This document shows, piece after piece, positions 55,685 through 64,000 of a stretch of DNA of 64,000 nt (position 1 is the first letter of the stretch; each line of letters begins with the position of its first letter). Origin of the DNA: Mangrovimonas cancribranchiae. GTDB taxonomy: Bacteria > Bacteroidota > Bacteroidia > Flavobacteriales > Flavobacteriaceae. Both the position numbers and the translations under genes were made by a program. The notes below the pieces were generated by a model. That model saw nothing but the letters and a program-made list of their open reading frames with translations. It did not search any database and was not told where the DNA came from. The DNA lies in assembly GCF_037126245.1 (NCBI RefSeq), contig NZ_CP136925.1, forward strand, positions 310,001 through 374,000, given 5' to 3'.

Positions 55685-56855
55685 ATCATTTCAAAAACTA
55701 AAAACCTATTGCGAAACCCAAAACTTCGCAGGTTGGGACCCTTACGATGGTTTAAACTCTAAAGTGTTTCAAGCATTACCTTTAAAACATTGGGATTTGG
55801 CACGCCTAGCTTGGATACAAGGCTTTAAGCGCAGTCCTGTTAATTTTAGGAAACTATTACTGGTACCTAAGCAGCACAACTCAAAAGGTATAGCATTATT
55901 TCTTTTAGGCTATTGCAGGTTATATCAAGCAGCCAGTAATGGTAAAGCTGAATTCGGAACCCCAGAAGAACTTTTAGAAAAGATAAAGTACATCACCCAA
56001 CTACTTTTAGATATGAAAGTAGAAGGCTATGCAGGCGCATGTTGGGGCTATAACTTCGATTGGCAGGCAAGACGACTCTTCCTATTCAAAAAAAACACGC
56101 CAACAGTAGTAGCAACAGCCTTTTGTGTAGAGGCACTGATAGAAAGCTATAAGATTACACAAGATGAAAACGTACTAAATATAGCCCTGTCATCAGCAGA
56201 ATTCGTGTTGCAAGATTTATCCCGTACAGCACACGGTAAAGGACACATCTTTTCATACAGTATCAAAGACGGCAACAATACGGTAATCAATGCATCGCTA
56301 TTAGGTGCAAAAATTTTAAGCTATGCCTATAAATACAAGCAAAAGGAAGTGTATTTAGACATGGCAAAAAAAGCGATAATAGCAGCATGCGATTTGCAAG
56401 AAGATGATGGCTCTTGGATTTATGGCTTGCTACCAGTACAGTCCTGGAAAGACAGTTTTCACACCGGATTTAATTTAGATGCTATAGAAACCTATCAACA
56501 AAATACTGGCGATACCACGTTTCAAGAATACATAGATAAAGGGTGGAAATACTATACAGCACACTTTTTTGAAGCAGATGGAAAGCCAAAATATTATCAC
56601 GATAAAACCTACCCTATAGACATTCATTGTCCGGCACAAGTCATAGTAACAGCTTCAAAGCTCAATCAATTCAAAGCACATACAGAGCTGTTAGAACGTA
56701 CACTAAATTGGACGATTGAAAACATGCAATCTAAAAAAGGCTATTTTTATTACCAGTATAGACAAGGCATGAGTTCAAAGATTCCATACATGCGATGGAG
56801 CAACGCTTTCATGTTTAATGCAATGGCACACTATTACTTAGAAAAGAACAAATAA
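55671..56855 (+). CDS. Alpha/alpha-barrel protein of polysaccharide loci, function unknown
   Basis: A 394-residue protein made of repeated helical hairpins with aromatic motifs such as GYAGACWGYNFDWQAR, CDLQEDDGSWIYG and FHTGFNLDAIETYQ. This layout resembles (alpha/alpha)6-barrel enzymes and glycan-processing proteins rather than a transferase. There is no signal peptide or membrane helix. Similar proteins are sometimes labelled delta-aminolevulinic acid dehydratase in databases; none of the features of that enzyme is visible, so I do not use that name. It overlaps the third sulfotransferase by 14 bp and is followed 2 bp later by the TagA/WecG-family gene. Confidence 0.7.
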   Translation: MDITKSFQKLKTYCETQNFAGWDPYDGLNSKVFQALPLKHWDLARLAWIQGFKRSPVNFRKLLLVPKQHNSKGIALFLLGYCRLYQAASNGKAEFGTPEELLEKIKYITQLLLDMKVEGYAGACWGYNFDWQARRLFLFKKNTPTVVATAFCVEALIESYKITQDENVLNIALSSAEFVLQDLSRTAHGKGHIFSYSIKDGNNTVINASLLGAKILSYAYKYKQKEVYLDMAKKAIIAACDLQEDDGSWIYGLLPVQSWKDSFHTGFNLDAIETYQQNTGDTTFQEYIDKGWKYYTAHFFEADGKPKYYHDKTYPIDIHCPAQVIVTASKLNQFKAHTELLERTLNWTIENMQSKKGYFYYQYRQGMSSKIPYMRWSNAFMFNAMAHYYLEKNK

Positions 56856-56857
56856 TT

Positions 56858-57556
56858 ATGCAGTCGCAAGCCCTAAATAACGTCATTACCTACGCACCAA
56901 AATCTAGAGAACAGCTCATAAACTATGCCTTTGAGCACCATAAAATCCTAGTAGCCGTAAATGCCGAAAAAATTCTACATGCCACCGATCAAAGTCGTGC
57001 CATTATTAACCGAAACTTGGGCTACCCAGATGGTATAGGTGCCGTTTGGGCATTACATAAAAAAGGCTATAAAGAGGTGGTTAAAATTCCAGGATGCGAA
57101 CTTTGGTTAGACATTGTAAAAAAACACCATAAAACGAAGGCCTTTTATTTGGTAGGAGGTAAACAGGAAGTTATAGATGAAACAGTAGCAAAGCTTAAAC
57201 AAGACTTTAAAGGCATCAATATCTGTAACTATAGAAACGGCTACATTAAAACTGAAGCTGAAGAAAAAGCACTCATTGAAGATATCGTAAAGCACCAGCC
57301 AGAGGTCGTTTTTGTAGCTATGGGCTCACCAAAGCAAGAACTTTTAATGGAGCGCATACAACAGCAACATCAAGCCGTATATCAAGGCTTAGGCGGAAGC
57401 TTCGATGTCTATACAGGCCATGTAAAGCGGGCTCCAAAATGGTGGGTTAAAAATAATCTGGAATGGGCATATAGACTCATTAATCAACCTTCAAGGATTA
57501 AACGTCAAATCCATCTCCTGCGATTTTTGTGGAACCTGCAATGGGGGCGGTATTGA
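56858..57556 (+). CDS. WecG/TagA/CpsF-family glycosyltransferase (GT26)
   Basis: A 232-residue protein with NRNLGYPDGIGAVWA, the VFVAMGSPKQELLM motif and the closing segment GHVKRAPKWWVKNNLEWAYR, all hallmarks of GT26. The family adds the second sugar, ManNAc or ManNAcA, to undecaprenyl-PP-GlcNAc. With a WecB-type epimerase but no visible WecC dehydrogenase in the window, ManNAc is the likely donor sugar. It is 2 bp after the alpha/alpha-barrel gene and is followed by a repeat-containing gap. Confidence 0.9.
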   Translation: MQSQALNNVITYAPKSREQLINYAFEHHKILVAVNAEKILHATDQSRAIINRNLGYPDGIGAVWALHKKGYKEVVKIPGCELWLDIVKKHHKTKAFYLVGGKQEVIDETVAKLKQDFKGINICNYRNGYIKTEAEEKALIEDIVKHQPEVVFVAMGSPKQELLMERIQQQHQAVYQGLGGSFDVYTGHVKRAPKWWVKNNLEWAYRLINQPSRIKRQIHLLRFLWNLQWGRY

Positions 57557-58238
57557 CAATGGACAATGGACAATGAGCAAGCCTTGTCACCCTTCTACCT
57601 GCCGTTAGGCAGAGAACTAGGTTCAGAGTCTTGGTTGTGTAGGTACGGTGTTTGGTTGAGATGCTGAAATAAATTCAGCATGACAACTTTTTGTCTATTA
57701 TATCTTGTCACCCTGAGTTGTCACCCTGAACTCGTTTCAGGGTCTAGGAACAAGCGCAACCTTAGATGCTGAAATAAATTCAGCATGACAGATTTAAATA
57801 AACCACCCCATTCTGGTAACATCAGAAGACAAACGACTGTCTGTAGTGATAGCAAACAAAGATACGGAAGTGCGTTCCAGATTCTTCAGTTACTACGTTT
57901 CCTTCAGAATGACAAGAGTATATGCCATTCAGAGCGCCATTGTCATTTAGAGCACAGTGTCATTCAGAGCGTAGCGAAGAATCTATGTTTAAGAAGGTCA
58001 GATTCTTCAGTCACTGCGTTTCCTTCAGAATGACAAGAGCGTCGTTGTCATTCAGAGCGTAGCGAAGCATCTTTTACAACCCCAATCCCAGGCCTTAGAC
58101 AGTCCGTAGATACGCCGTAGATACATCGTACATAGTCCGTATAGCCTTGGTACCCAAAAAAGGGCATTAAAAACCTCAGAATCACACGATAAAAAGTATA
58201 TATTTGCCGTTCACATACAAACCTAACCCTAATTGTAT
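57557..58238. repeat. Intergenic region with single copies of both array repeat types
   Basis: Between 57659 and 57791 there is an inverted copy of the 125-bp array unit (TGCTGAAATAAATTCAGCA, then ACCCTGAACTCGTTTCAGGGT and GCGCAACCTTAGATGCTG). Between about 57880 and 58075 lie two to three degenerate copies of the 104-bp unit type, including AGATTCTTCAGTCACTGCG. Just beyond, CGTAGATAC-type decamers recur near 58107-58140. No gene is supported; an open frame across the repeats is accidental. Confidence 0.85.
58199..58206 (+). promoter_or_regulatory. Candidate -7 element for wecB
   Basis: TATATTTG matches TAnnTTTG, 32 bp upstream of the preferred ATG. The -33 region has no clear TTTG. Confidence 0.45.
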
Positions 58239-59333
58239 ATGCCACAAATAACCATCGTCGCTGGAGCAAGACCCAACTTTATGAAGATAGCGCCCATTAT
58301 CCATGCGCTTCATGGGGTGCAGGATACGGGAAATGCAATAACTTACAGATTAATTCATACGGGACAGCACTACGACAAAATCATGTCCGGGAACTTTTTT
58401 GAGCAACTCAATATCCCACAGCCCCATTCCAATTTAGGCGCCGGTGGTGGGAGTCAAGCCGAACAAACGGCAGCCATTATGATAGGCTTTGAAAAAGAAC
58501 TACAAGCTCACCCTAGTGATTTGGTCCTTGTGGTAGGCGATGTCACCTCTACCATGGCCTGTGCCATTACGGCGCAAAAGTTGCACGTCCCTGTGGCACA
58601 TGTAGAAGGTGGAATTCGTTCTAACGATTGGGCCATGCCCGAAGAGATTAACCGTTTGGTAACTGATGCGATTACCAATCATTTTTTTACGACCTCCGAA
58701 CTAGCCAATGCCAATTTGAAGGCCAGTGGCGTGCCCGATGCGCGTATCCATTTTGTGGGAAATACCATGATAGATACCTTGCTAGCCAATCAAGACCGTT
58801 TACAACCCCCCCCTGTTTGGAATAGCTTACACTTACGTCCTAAACAGTATGGCGTAATGACTTTACACCGCCCGGCCAATGTAGATGAAGAAACACAGCT
58901 AGTAGAGCTTATAAACGCCATTATGTCTCATAGTCAAGACATGCCCGTCGTGTTTCCTGTGCACCCGCGTACGGCTAAAATACTAGAACGTTTGGGGATT
59001 GGTCATAGTCGTTTGCACACCATTTCGCCATTGGGGTATTTAGAGTTTAACTATTTGGTGAAACACGCTAAGGTTGTTATAACAGACTCAGGAGGAATTA
59101 CCGAAGAGGCGTCTGTCATGAATGTACCCTGTATGACCTTGCGAGATAATACCGAGCGCCCAGAGACCATAAGCCTAGGAACCAATGTGCTGGTAGGTAC
59201 AGCCCCGAATGCCATACAACCACATTTAGAGACACTCTTTGCTGGCCAATGGAAAACGGCCAAAACCATACCGCTATGGGATGGCAAAGCCGCCCAACGT
59301 ATTGTAACGAAACTACAAGATATTTTAACCTAA
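58239..59333 (+). CDS. wecB: UDP-N-acetylglucosamine 2-epimerase (WecB type)
   Basis: A 364-residue protein from the ATG at 58239; a TTG two codons earlier is unnecessary. Family marks are ITIVAGARPNFMKIAP at the N-terminus, HTGQHYD, HVEGGIRS, MPEEINRLVTD, TLHRPANVD and SGGITEEASVM. It interconverts UDP-GlcNAc and UDP-ManNAc in the cytoplasm. The coding sequence is richer in G and C than the transferase genes to its left and holds a C8 run at 58806-58813. It stands alone between a repeat region and the WecA-type gene. Confidence 0.94.
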   Translation: MPQITIVAGARPNFMKIAPIIHALHGVQDTGNAITYRLIHTGQHYDKIMSGNFFEQLNIPQPHSNLGAGGGSQAEQTAAIMIGFEKELQAHPSDLVLVVGDVTSTMACAITAQKLHVPVAHVEGGIRSNDWAMPEEINRLVTDAITNHFFTTSELANANLKASGVPDARIHFVGNTMIDTLLANQDRLQPPPVWNSLHLRPKQYGVMTLHRPANVDEETQLVELINAIMSHSQDMPVVFPVHPRTAKILERLGIGHSRLHTISPLGYLEFNYLVKHAKVVITDSGGITEEASVMNVPCMTLRDNTERPETISLGTNVLVGTAPNAIQPHLETLFAGQWKTAKTIPLWDGKAAQRIVTKLQDILT

Positions 59334-59371
59334 ACCATAACATAGGGGTAACAGTTATTTGATATGACCAC

Positions 59372-59403
59372 TTTGTTAAAGTCATGTTAATGTAATACAT
59401 TTG
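59372..59403 (+). promoter_or_regulatory. Promoter of the WecA-type gene: TTTG, 20 bp, TACATTTG
   Basis: TTTG at 59372-59375 and TACATTTG at 59396-59403 match both Bacteroidota elements at near-ideal spacing. The -7 box overlaps the TTG at 59401, so that codon cannot be a translation start and the ATG at 59446 must be used. Confidence 0.72.
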
Positions 59404-59445
59404 TATTCCCCTCCCTTTAAACTGCTGGTTCAAATCTTATTGCTT

Positions 59446-60558
59446 ATGATTAAAGAACTACTTTATGCGATTACCCCAGAAAACCACCCTGTTATATGGA
59501 TGGTGGTAACCTGTGCATTGGGGTTTCTGGTGGCTTATAATGCGTACCCGTCTGTTTTATTTGTCGCTCGTGAAAAACACCTTATGGATGAACCCGAATC
59601 ACGAAGTGCCCATAAAGAGCGTACCCCAACATTGGGTGGTATAGGTATATTTATTAGTATTATGGTCGTGCTTACGCTTGTAGGCGCTTTTTTAAACACA
59701 AAAGTGTTACTATTAGTCATGGGCAGCATTACCATCTTATTTTTTATTGGATTAAAAGACGATTTGGCGGGGACGTCACCAGGGAAAAAGCTTTTTGGGC
59801 AACTCTTAGCGGCAACCTTGTTGTTGGTGTTTACCAATACGAGAATTGTCGGGTTTTCGGGGATTCTAGAAGTTTCTGTATTGCCTTACGGGCTCTCGTT
59901 AGTATTTACGTTGTTTGTATATATTATTATTGTAAATGCTTACAATTTGATTGATGGTATTGATGGATTGGCAGGGAGCATTGCATGTTTGGTAAGTATG
60001 GTATATGGCATACTGTTTTTAATGGCTAACCAACTAAGTTTAGCGATTCTGGCTATGGCCTTAGTAGGAAGCATATTGGCGTTTTTACGGTGTAATTTTT
60101 CTAAAAAACATAAAATATTCATGGGCGATACAGGCTCTATGGTCGTGGGGTTCTTGTTAGCTTTTTTTACGGTTAGTTTTATTAATATCGTGCAAACTGC
60201 ACCAAGCTCGCCTTATTATAAAGATGCACCAGTAGTGGCTATTGCGTTGTTGTTTTATCCGTTACTAGATACGCTACGCGTGTTTGCATTACGGGTGTTT
60301 AAATATAAAGTAAGCCCGTTTAAAGCCGACCGTAACCACATTCATCATCATATTATAAATTTAGGCTATAGCCACTTACAGGCCACCATTTGGATTGTTG
60401 CAATTAATGCCCTAATTATTGTGATTACTTTTAAGTTGTTGCCACTTAATTTAAATACCCAAATACTATGCTTAGTAGGGTATGGTGCCTTGCTGTATGG
60501 TTTGCCATTTGTAATAAAGGCTAAAGCTAAAACTTCCTTACCAGAAGATAGCTATTAA
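59446..60558 (+). CDS. Undecaprenyl-phosphate GlcNAc-1-phosphate transferase (WecA/TagO type)
   Basis: A 370-residue polytopic membrane protein from the ATG at 59446, chosen because the promoter overlaps the earlier TTG at 59401. Motifs are RTPTLGGIGIF, LKDDLAG, VNAYNLIDGIDGLAGS, IFMGDTGSM and FKADRNHIHHHIINLG, the order found in the WecA/TagO branch rather than MraY. It starts repeat-unit synthesis by transferring a sugar phosphate, usually GlcNAc-1-P, to undecaprenyl phosphate. It is followed by the Wza-type gene after 59 bp that include a promoter. Confidence 0.92.
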   Translation: MIKELLYAITPENHPVIWMVVTCALGFLVAYNAYPSVLFVAREKHLMDEPESRSAHKERTPTLGGIGIFISIMVVLTLVGAFLNTKVLLLVMGSITILFFIGLKDDLAGTSPGKKLFGQLLAATLLLVFTNTRIVGFSGILEVSVLPYGLSLVFTLFVYIIIVNAYNLIDGIDGLAGSIACLVSMVYGILFLMANQLSLAILAMALVGSILAFLRCNFSKKHKIFMGDTGSMVVGFLLAFFTVSFINIVQTAPSSPYYKDAPVVAIALLFYPLLDTLRVFALRVFKYKVSPFKADRNHIHHHIINLGYSHLQATIWIVAINALIIVITFKLLPLNLNTQILCLVGYGALLYGLPFVIKAKAKTSLPEDSY

Positions 60559-60571
60559 ATTTATATTGTCC

Positions 60572-60601
60572 TTTGCGAATAAGTGAATAGTCTTATATTT
60601 G
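60572..60601 (+). promoter_or_regulatory. Promoter of wza-wzc: TTTG, 18 bp, TATATTTG
   Basis: TTTG at 60572-60575 and TATATTTG at 60594-60601, an almost textbook Bacteroidota promoter, end 16 bp before the Wza-type ATG. The export genes can therefore be transcribed independently of the upstream gene. Confidence 0.75.
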
Positions 60602-60617
60602 CGGCAATAGTAAACTT

Positions 60618-61385
60618 ATGAGACAAACAAGACCTTTTATAATTTTAGTAACGGTGTTAGGGCTGCTGACGTCTTGCGCTTCTAAAAAAGACATCTTGTA
60701 TATGCAAGATGCCGAAGCGGGAACTAGCAAAGCTATTAGCTATACTAATCCGACGATACAGCCTAACGATATCCTAAAAATCACCGTAGAAAGCACCTTG
60801 CCAGAGGCAGCATTACCGTATAATAAGGTAGCTTCTAATACGATGACCCAAAACTTGCAAATCATGCAATTAGATGGGTATTTAGTCTCTAAAAACAACA
60901 CGATTACCTTTCCGGTATTAGGAACCATAGCAACACAAGGGAAAACCACCGCAACATTGGCTGAAGCTATTAGAGAACAACTTATGGAAGGTAACCATCT
61001 TGCCGATCCTTCTGTTAATGTACGCTTATTAAATGCTAAGGTATCGGTATTAGGCGAAGTCAAGCAACCCGGTACCTTTACTTTTACTGAACAGAACATT
61101 ACCCTTATGCAAGCCTTAGGCTATGCCGGCGATTTAACCATAAATGGAAAGCGCGACGATATTATTGTGATGCGTGAATTGGATGATGAGATGCAAATTG
61201 CACATATAAACCTAACAGAGTCGTCATTTATAGATTCCGAGTTTTATTATATTAAACCTAACGATGTGATTGTGGTAAACCCTAATAACACTAAAGTAAA
61301 AACGGCTGGGTTTATTGGCAATGCAGGAACCGTGCTTACCATAGCGTCTTTAGCCTTAAGTGTGACTATTTTATTAACCCGATAA
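60618..61385 (+). CDS. wza: Wza-type polysaccharide export lipoprotein
   Basis: A 255-residue lipoprotein with lipobox LTSC (Cys20). The periplasmic polysaccharide-export (Poly_export) domain covers about residues 45-145 and contains IQPNDILKITVES and FPVLGTIATQGKTTATLAE. A SLBB-like domain around 150-225 (VLGEVKQPGTFTF) follows, and the C-terminal hydrophobic helix is at about residues 235-253. It forms the outer-membrane export channel. It lies 3 bp before the Wzc-type gene. Confidence 0.93.
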   Translation: MRQTRPFIILVTVLGLLTSCASKKDILYMQDAEAGTSKAISYTNPTIQPNDILKITVESTLPEAALPYNKVASNTMTQNLQIMQLDGYLVSKNNTITFPVLGTIATQGKTTATLAEAIREQLMEGNHLADPSVNVRLLNAKVSVLGEVKQPGTFTFTEQNITLMQALGYAGDLTINGKRDDIIVMRELDDEMQIAHINLTESSFIDSEFYYIKPNDVIVVNPNNTKVKTAGFIGNAGTVLTIASLALSVTILLTR

Positions 61386-61388
61386 ATT

Positions 61389-63725
61389 ATGGCAAATACT
61401 CCCCAACAGACTCCTTTTGATTTTTATGATGACGACCCTGTTGATATCAAGGCGGAAGTACGACGTTATGTGCGCTATTGGCCGTGGTTTGTCGTGGGGT
61501 TGCTTATAACCCTATCAATAGCGATTTTTTATTTAAGATATACGCCTAATGTGTATCAAACCCAAGCCAAAGTTAAAATTCTTGACGAGTCCGAAGGCTT
61601 AGAATTACCCACAACAGGCTTTATCTTTAACCGTAGTAATATCAATTTAGAGAATGAAATTGAAATCATGACCTCTTATTTGATTTTAGAAAAAGTGGTG
61701 AAAGACTTAGGGTTAAATACAGCTTTTTATGAAGAAGGGAATATTAAAACCTCTCAGTTAGCCCAGTTACCTATTGGTTACGAACAACTTATTGCAGCAG
61801 ATAGTGTGACAACGTCGGAAACCTATAAGGTGTCTGTTGAAGAAACTGGTTTTGAGGTTGAAGCTATAGATACTGAAGAGATTACCAACTTTGCCAACCA
61901 CAACACCTATTTAAGCCGCCATAACTTGCCCTTTCAATTGCGACTGGAAGCTAGCCAAAAAGAAGTGCTTATAGGGAAAACCTTTATAATTAGCTTGCAG
62001 CCTATAAAAAAAGCCACGCTTGGATTAAAAAGGGCTATAGAGGTACAAACGATTGGGGAACAAAGCGATTTACTGCAACTAAGTATTAAAGGGGAGTCCC
62101 GAGAACGCTCAGAAACCATTTTAAATAAGCTCATAGATATCTTTAACCAAGACGGTATAGAAGACCGTCAGTTGGTATCTAAACGCACCTTGGAGTTTAT
62201 AGACGAACGTTTTGTGTTTTTAGCAGAAGAGTTAGATTCTATAGAAGTTAATAAGCAAGAGTTTAAGCAAGAGAATAATCTAATCTATTTGGAAGTAGAT
62301 GCTCAATCGGGTATAGAGCAGCGTAGTCAATCGGATGCCGAAGCGTTTAAGATAGAAAATCAATTGGCTTTAGCAAAAGCCTTGCAGGAGGCCCTCGAAA
62401 AACAAGATCAAACCGATTTGCTACCCGCAAATATAGGCTTACAGGACAATGGTATTAATGCCTTAATACAAGACTATAACACCATTGTGACTAACCTGAA
62501 TAAAATAACGGTAAATGGAGGGCGTAACAACCCTACAGTTATTGCTTTAACAGATCAACTCGCTAATGTGCGTCGTAATATTACAAGTTCGGTAAATACG
62601 TATATTTCACAATTAGAACTATCTAAATCTCAAATCAGATCGCGAAACCAACGTTTTGTAGGTCAAGTAGCCCAACTTCCTGAAAAAGAAAAACTGTTAC
62701 GGGCTATAGAGCGTCAACAAAAAATAAAAGAGAGTTTATACCTGCTATTATTACAAAAGCGTGAGGAAGCCGCTATTAATTTAGCCATTACCGAACCATC
62801 TATTAAAGTGGTAGAATACGCTTTAAGTGGCGAAGAGCCTATTGCGCCTAAGTCTAACATTATTTTAATGGGGGGCTTGTTATTAGGCTTGTTGTTACCG
62901 TTTGGGGTTTTATATCTAAGGTTTATGTTAGATACCAAAGTGCATCAAAAGGAGGATATTACTAAGGTAAATAGCGAGACGCCTGTTATCGCAGAGATTC
63001 CAGATATGAAAAAAGAGGGCACAAAACTATTTACAAACCCTAACGATCGCTCCATGTTAGCCGAAGCTTTCAGGATTTTAGCGGCTAATGTAAATTACAG
63101 TTTGCCTTTAGATGAGGAGGCTTTAGGAAAGGTGATTTTTTGTACCTCGACTATTAAAGGCGAAGGAAAAACCTTTACCAGTTTAAACCTCTCTCTGGCT
63201 TTGTCTAGTATGAATAAAAAAGTCTTGCTAATTGGGGCCGATTTGCGTAATCCACAAATTCATACCATTGTTAAAGTGGATAAAGATCAAGTGGGGCTAT
63301 CTAATTATTTACACGACCCTACTATAGATTGGAAAACGTGTAAAACATCCCTTTTTAAAGCACATCCCAATCACCAGATCTTATTTTCTGGAAGCATTCC
63401 ACCAAACCCGCCAAGTTTATTAACCAATGGTCGTTTTGAACAGTTGTTAGACGACGCTAAAACAGCGTTTGATTATATAATTGTAGATACCGCACCAAGT
63501 ATTTTAGTAACTGATACCACGCTAATAGCACCTTTAGCAGATGCGACCTTATATATGGTACGTGCCGATGTGACTGAAAAAAGCTTATTGCAGTTCTCTA
63601 AAAACTTGGCAGAGACTAAAAAACTTAATAACATGTTGTATGTGTTAAATGGTGTAGGAGCAAGTAAAGCCTATGGGTATAGTTATAATTATGGGTATAA
63701 TTATGGGTATGGGCATGCCAAATAA
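61389..63725 (+). CDS. wzc: Wzc-type polysaccharide co-polymerase and tyrosine autokinase
   Basis: A 778-residue protein. The Wzz domain begins with a first transmembrane helix around residue 38. A long coiled-coil periplasmic region (about 230-470) and a second helix near residue 500 follow. The cytoplasmic BY-kinase domain has Walker A GEGKT (residues 591-595), Walker A' LLIGADLRNPQ and Walker B FDYIIVDTAPS. The last residues form a Tyr cluster (YGYSYNYGYNYGYGHAK), the usual autophosphorylation tail. It controls chain length and export together with Wza. A terminator follows. Confidence 0.94.
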   Translation: MANTPQQTPFDFYDDDPVDIKAEVRRYVRYWPWFVVGLLITLSIAIFYLRYTPNVYQTQAKVKILDESEGLELPTTGFIFNRSNINLENEIEIMTSYLILEKVVKDLGLNTAFYEEGNIKTSQLAQLPIGYEQLIAADSVTTSETYKVSVEETGFEVEAIDTEEITNFANHNTYLSRHNLPFQLRLEASQKEVLIGKTFIISLQPIKKATLGLKRAIEVQTIGEQSDLLQLSIKGESRERSETILNKLIDIFNQDGIEDRQLVSKRTLEFIDERFVFLAEELDSIEVNKQEFKQENNLIYLEVDAQSGIEQRSQSDAEAFKIENQLALAKALQEALEKQDQTDLLPANIGLQDNGINALIQDYNTIVTNLNKITVNGGRNNPTVIALTDQLANVRRNITSSVNTYISQLELSKSQIRSRNQRFVGQVAQLPEKEKLLRAIERQQKIKESLYLLLLQKREEAAINLAITEPSIKVVEYALSGEEPIAPKSNIILMGGLLLGLLLPFGVLYLRFMLDTKVHQKEDITKVNSETPVIAEIPDMKKEGTKLFTNPNDRSMLAEAFRILAANVNYSLPLDEEALGKVIFCTSTIKGEGKTFTSLNLSLALSSMNKKVLLIGADLRNPQIHTIVKVDKDQVGLSNYLHDPTIDWKTCKTSLFKAHPNHQILFSGSIPPNPPSLLTNGRFEQLLDDAKTAFDYIIVDTAPSILVTDTTLIAPLADATLYMVRADVTEKSLLQFSKNLAETKKLNNMLYVLNGVGASKAYGYSYNYGYNYGYGHAK

Positions 63726-63746
63726 TATAGATCTGTTATGATATAA

Positions 63747-63782
63747 AAAAGCCCCTAACGCATTCGCATAAGGGGCTTTTAT
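63747..63782. terminator. Bidirectional terminator between wzc and the convergent outer-membrane protein gene
   Basis: A 10-bp perfect stem AAAAGCCCCT / AGGGGCTTTT encloses a 14-base loop, with A and T tracts on either side. It is 21 bp after the wzc stop codon and 24 bp after the end of the minus-strand gene. Confidence 0.88.
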
Positions 63783-63805
63783 TTTGTATTAAACGAGTAT
63801 GTTGT

Positions 63806-64000
63806 TTATAAACAGAACACGAATTGTACGTGATGTTGAAAGTGGCTGCTATCTGCTGAGTTTTTGTCTAAAGCAAATTTAGCGATACTTTGTATTTTAA
63901 TACCAAAGCTATGATCTGAATTTAACCAAGCAATCGCTCCAGCACCTGCATTTAACGAAAAGTTAGTTTCCTGAATGACAAATAGCCCAGGCCCTGCACT
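63806..64000 (-). CDS. Outer-membrane beta-barrel protein, C-terminal part only
   Basis: The minus-strand frame is open from the window edge to a TAA at 63806-63808, giving 64 residues. The translation shows alternating hydrophobic strands such as LFVIQETNFSLNAGAG and IKIQSIAKFALDK and ends in a final strand HHVQFVFCL, as in small outer-membrane beta-barrel or OmpA-like N-terminal barrels. The start lies outside the window. It converges on wzc; a link to the polysaccharide system is not shown. Confidence 0.6.
   Translation of the reverse strand, partial: SAGPGLFVIQETNFSLNAGAGAIAWLNSDHSFGIKIQSIAKFALDKNSADSSHFQHHVQFVFCL

Noticed and set aside
55671-56855. Delta-aminolevulinic acid dehydratase
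   Set aside because: No Schiff-base lysines or metal-binding cysteine motif of that enzyme are visible; the repeated helical hairpins point to an alpha/alpha barrel.
57785-58033. Plus-strand open frame of 82 codons
   Set aside because: It lies entirely in degenerate dispersed repeats and its translation follows the repeat motifs.

Overview
The window looks like a chromosomal segment of a marine-type Flavobacteriaceae (phylum Bacteroidota). The supporting evidence is low G+C with little Shine-Dalgarno signal, Bacteroidota promoters (TTTG, about 19 bases, TAnnTTTG), type IX secretion (T9SS) type A sorting domains, a dcw cluster lacking murF and ddl and ending in a very long FtsZ, an insert-containing MraY, and a Wza/Wzc surface-polysaccharide locus with several sulfotransferases. 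No database search was possible, so genus-level placement is not attempted.

Layout. 1-5.5 kb: the 3' part of a DPP IV-type S9 peptidase, two tandem POT peptide transporters and a secreted thioredoxin. 5.4-10.3 kb (minus strand): surE, a small membrane protein, lpxB, an NlpC/P60 lipoprotein and comEC. 10.5-13.7 kb: a Prc-type protease and an OppC-type permease. 13.7-15.1 kb (minus): engB and an alpha/beta hydrolase. 15.4-30.8 kb: the dcw operon mraZ-rsmH-ftsL-ftsI-murE-mraY-murD-ftsW-murG-murC-ftsQ-ftsA-ftsZ, headed by a three-copy MraZ-type operator, followed by a yqeY-like gene, tRNA-Arg(TCG) and a CBS-domain protein. 32.3-43.3 kb (minus): an accessory cluster with two copies of the pair large T9SS surface protein plus small leader-like peptide, followed by an HPr-kinase-like protein and a nucleotidyltransferase. 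Two tandem palindromic repeat arrays (14 units of about 104 bp; 8 units of exactly 125 bp) lie upstream of the two surface-protein genes. 44.5-46.2 kb: orphan genes and gene-poor sequence. 46.5-63.7 kb: a Wzx/Wzy-type polysaccharide locus with acetyltransferase, flippase, polymerase, glycosyltransferases (one frameshifted), three sulfotransferases, a TagA/WecG-family transferase, WecB epimerase, WecA-type initiator, Wza and Wzc. The right edge cuts an outer-membrane beta-barrel gene.

How the genes work together. The peptidase and POT transporters fit peptide scavenging: dipeptides are released and then imported. The dcw operon covers the cytoplasmic and divisome steps of peptidoglycan synthesis, and MurE carries the DNPR signature of meso-diaminopimelate addition. 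The polysaccharide genes suggest GlcNAc-PP-undecaprenol initiation (WecA type), UDP-ManNAc supply (WecB), ManNAc transfer (TagA type), further glycosylation and sulfation, Wzx flipping, Wzy polymerisation and Wza/Wzc export. The product is probably a sulfated exopolysaccharide or capsule.

The most promising undescribed system is the 32.3-43.3 kb cluster. Its two peptides, of 58 and 65 residues, share a Tat/Sec-like leader ending NPKQAQA and have divergent acidic tails. They sit beside a kinase-like and a nucleotidyltransferase-like enzyme, which suggests a secreted, possibly modified peptide system coupled to T9SS surface proteins. Modification itself is inference.
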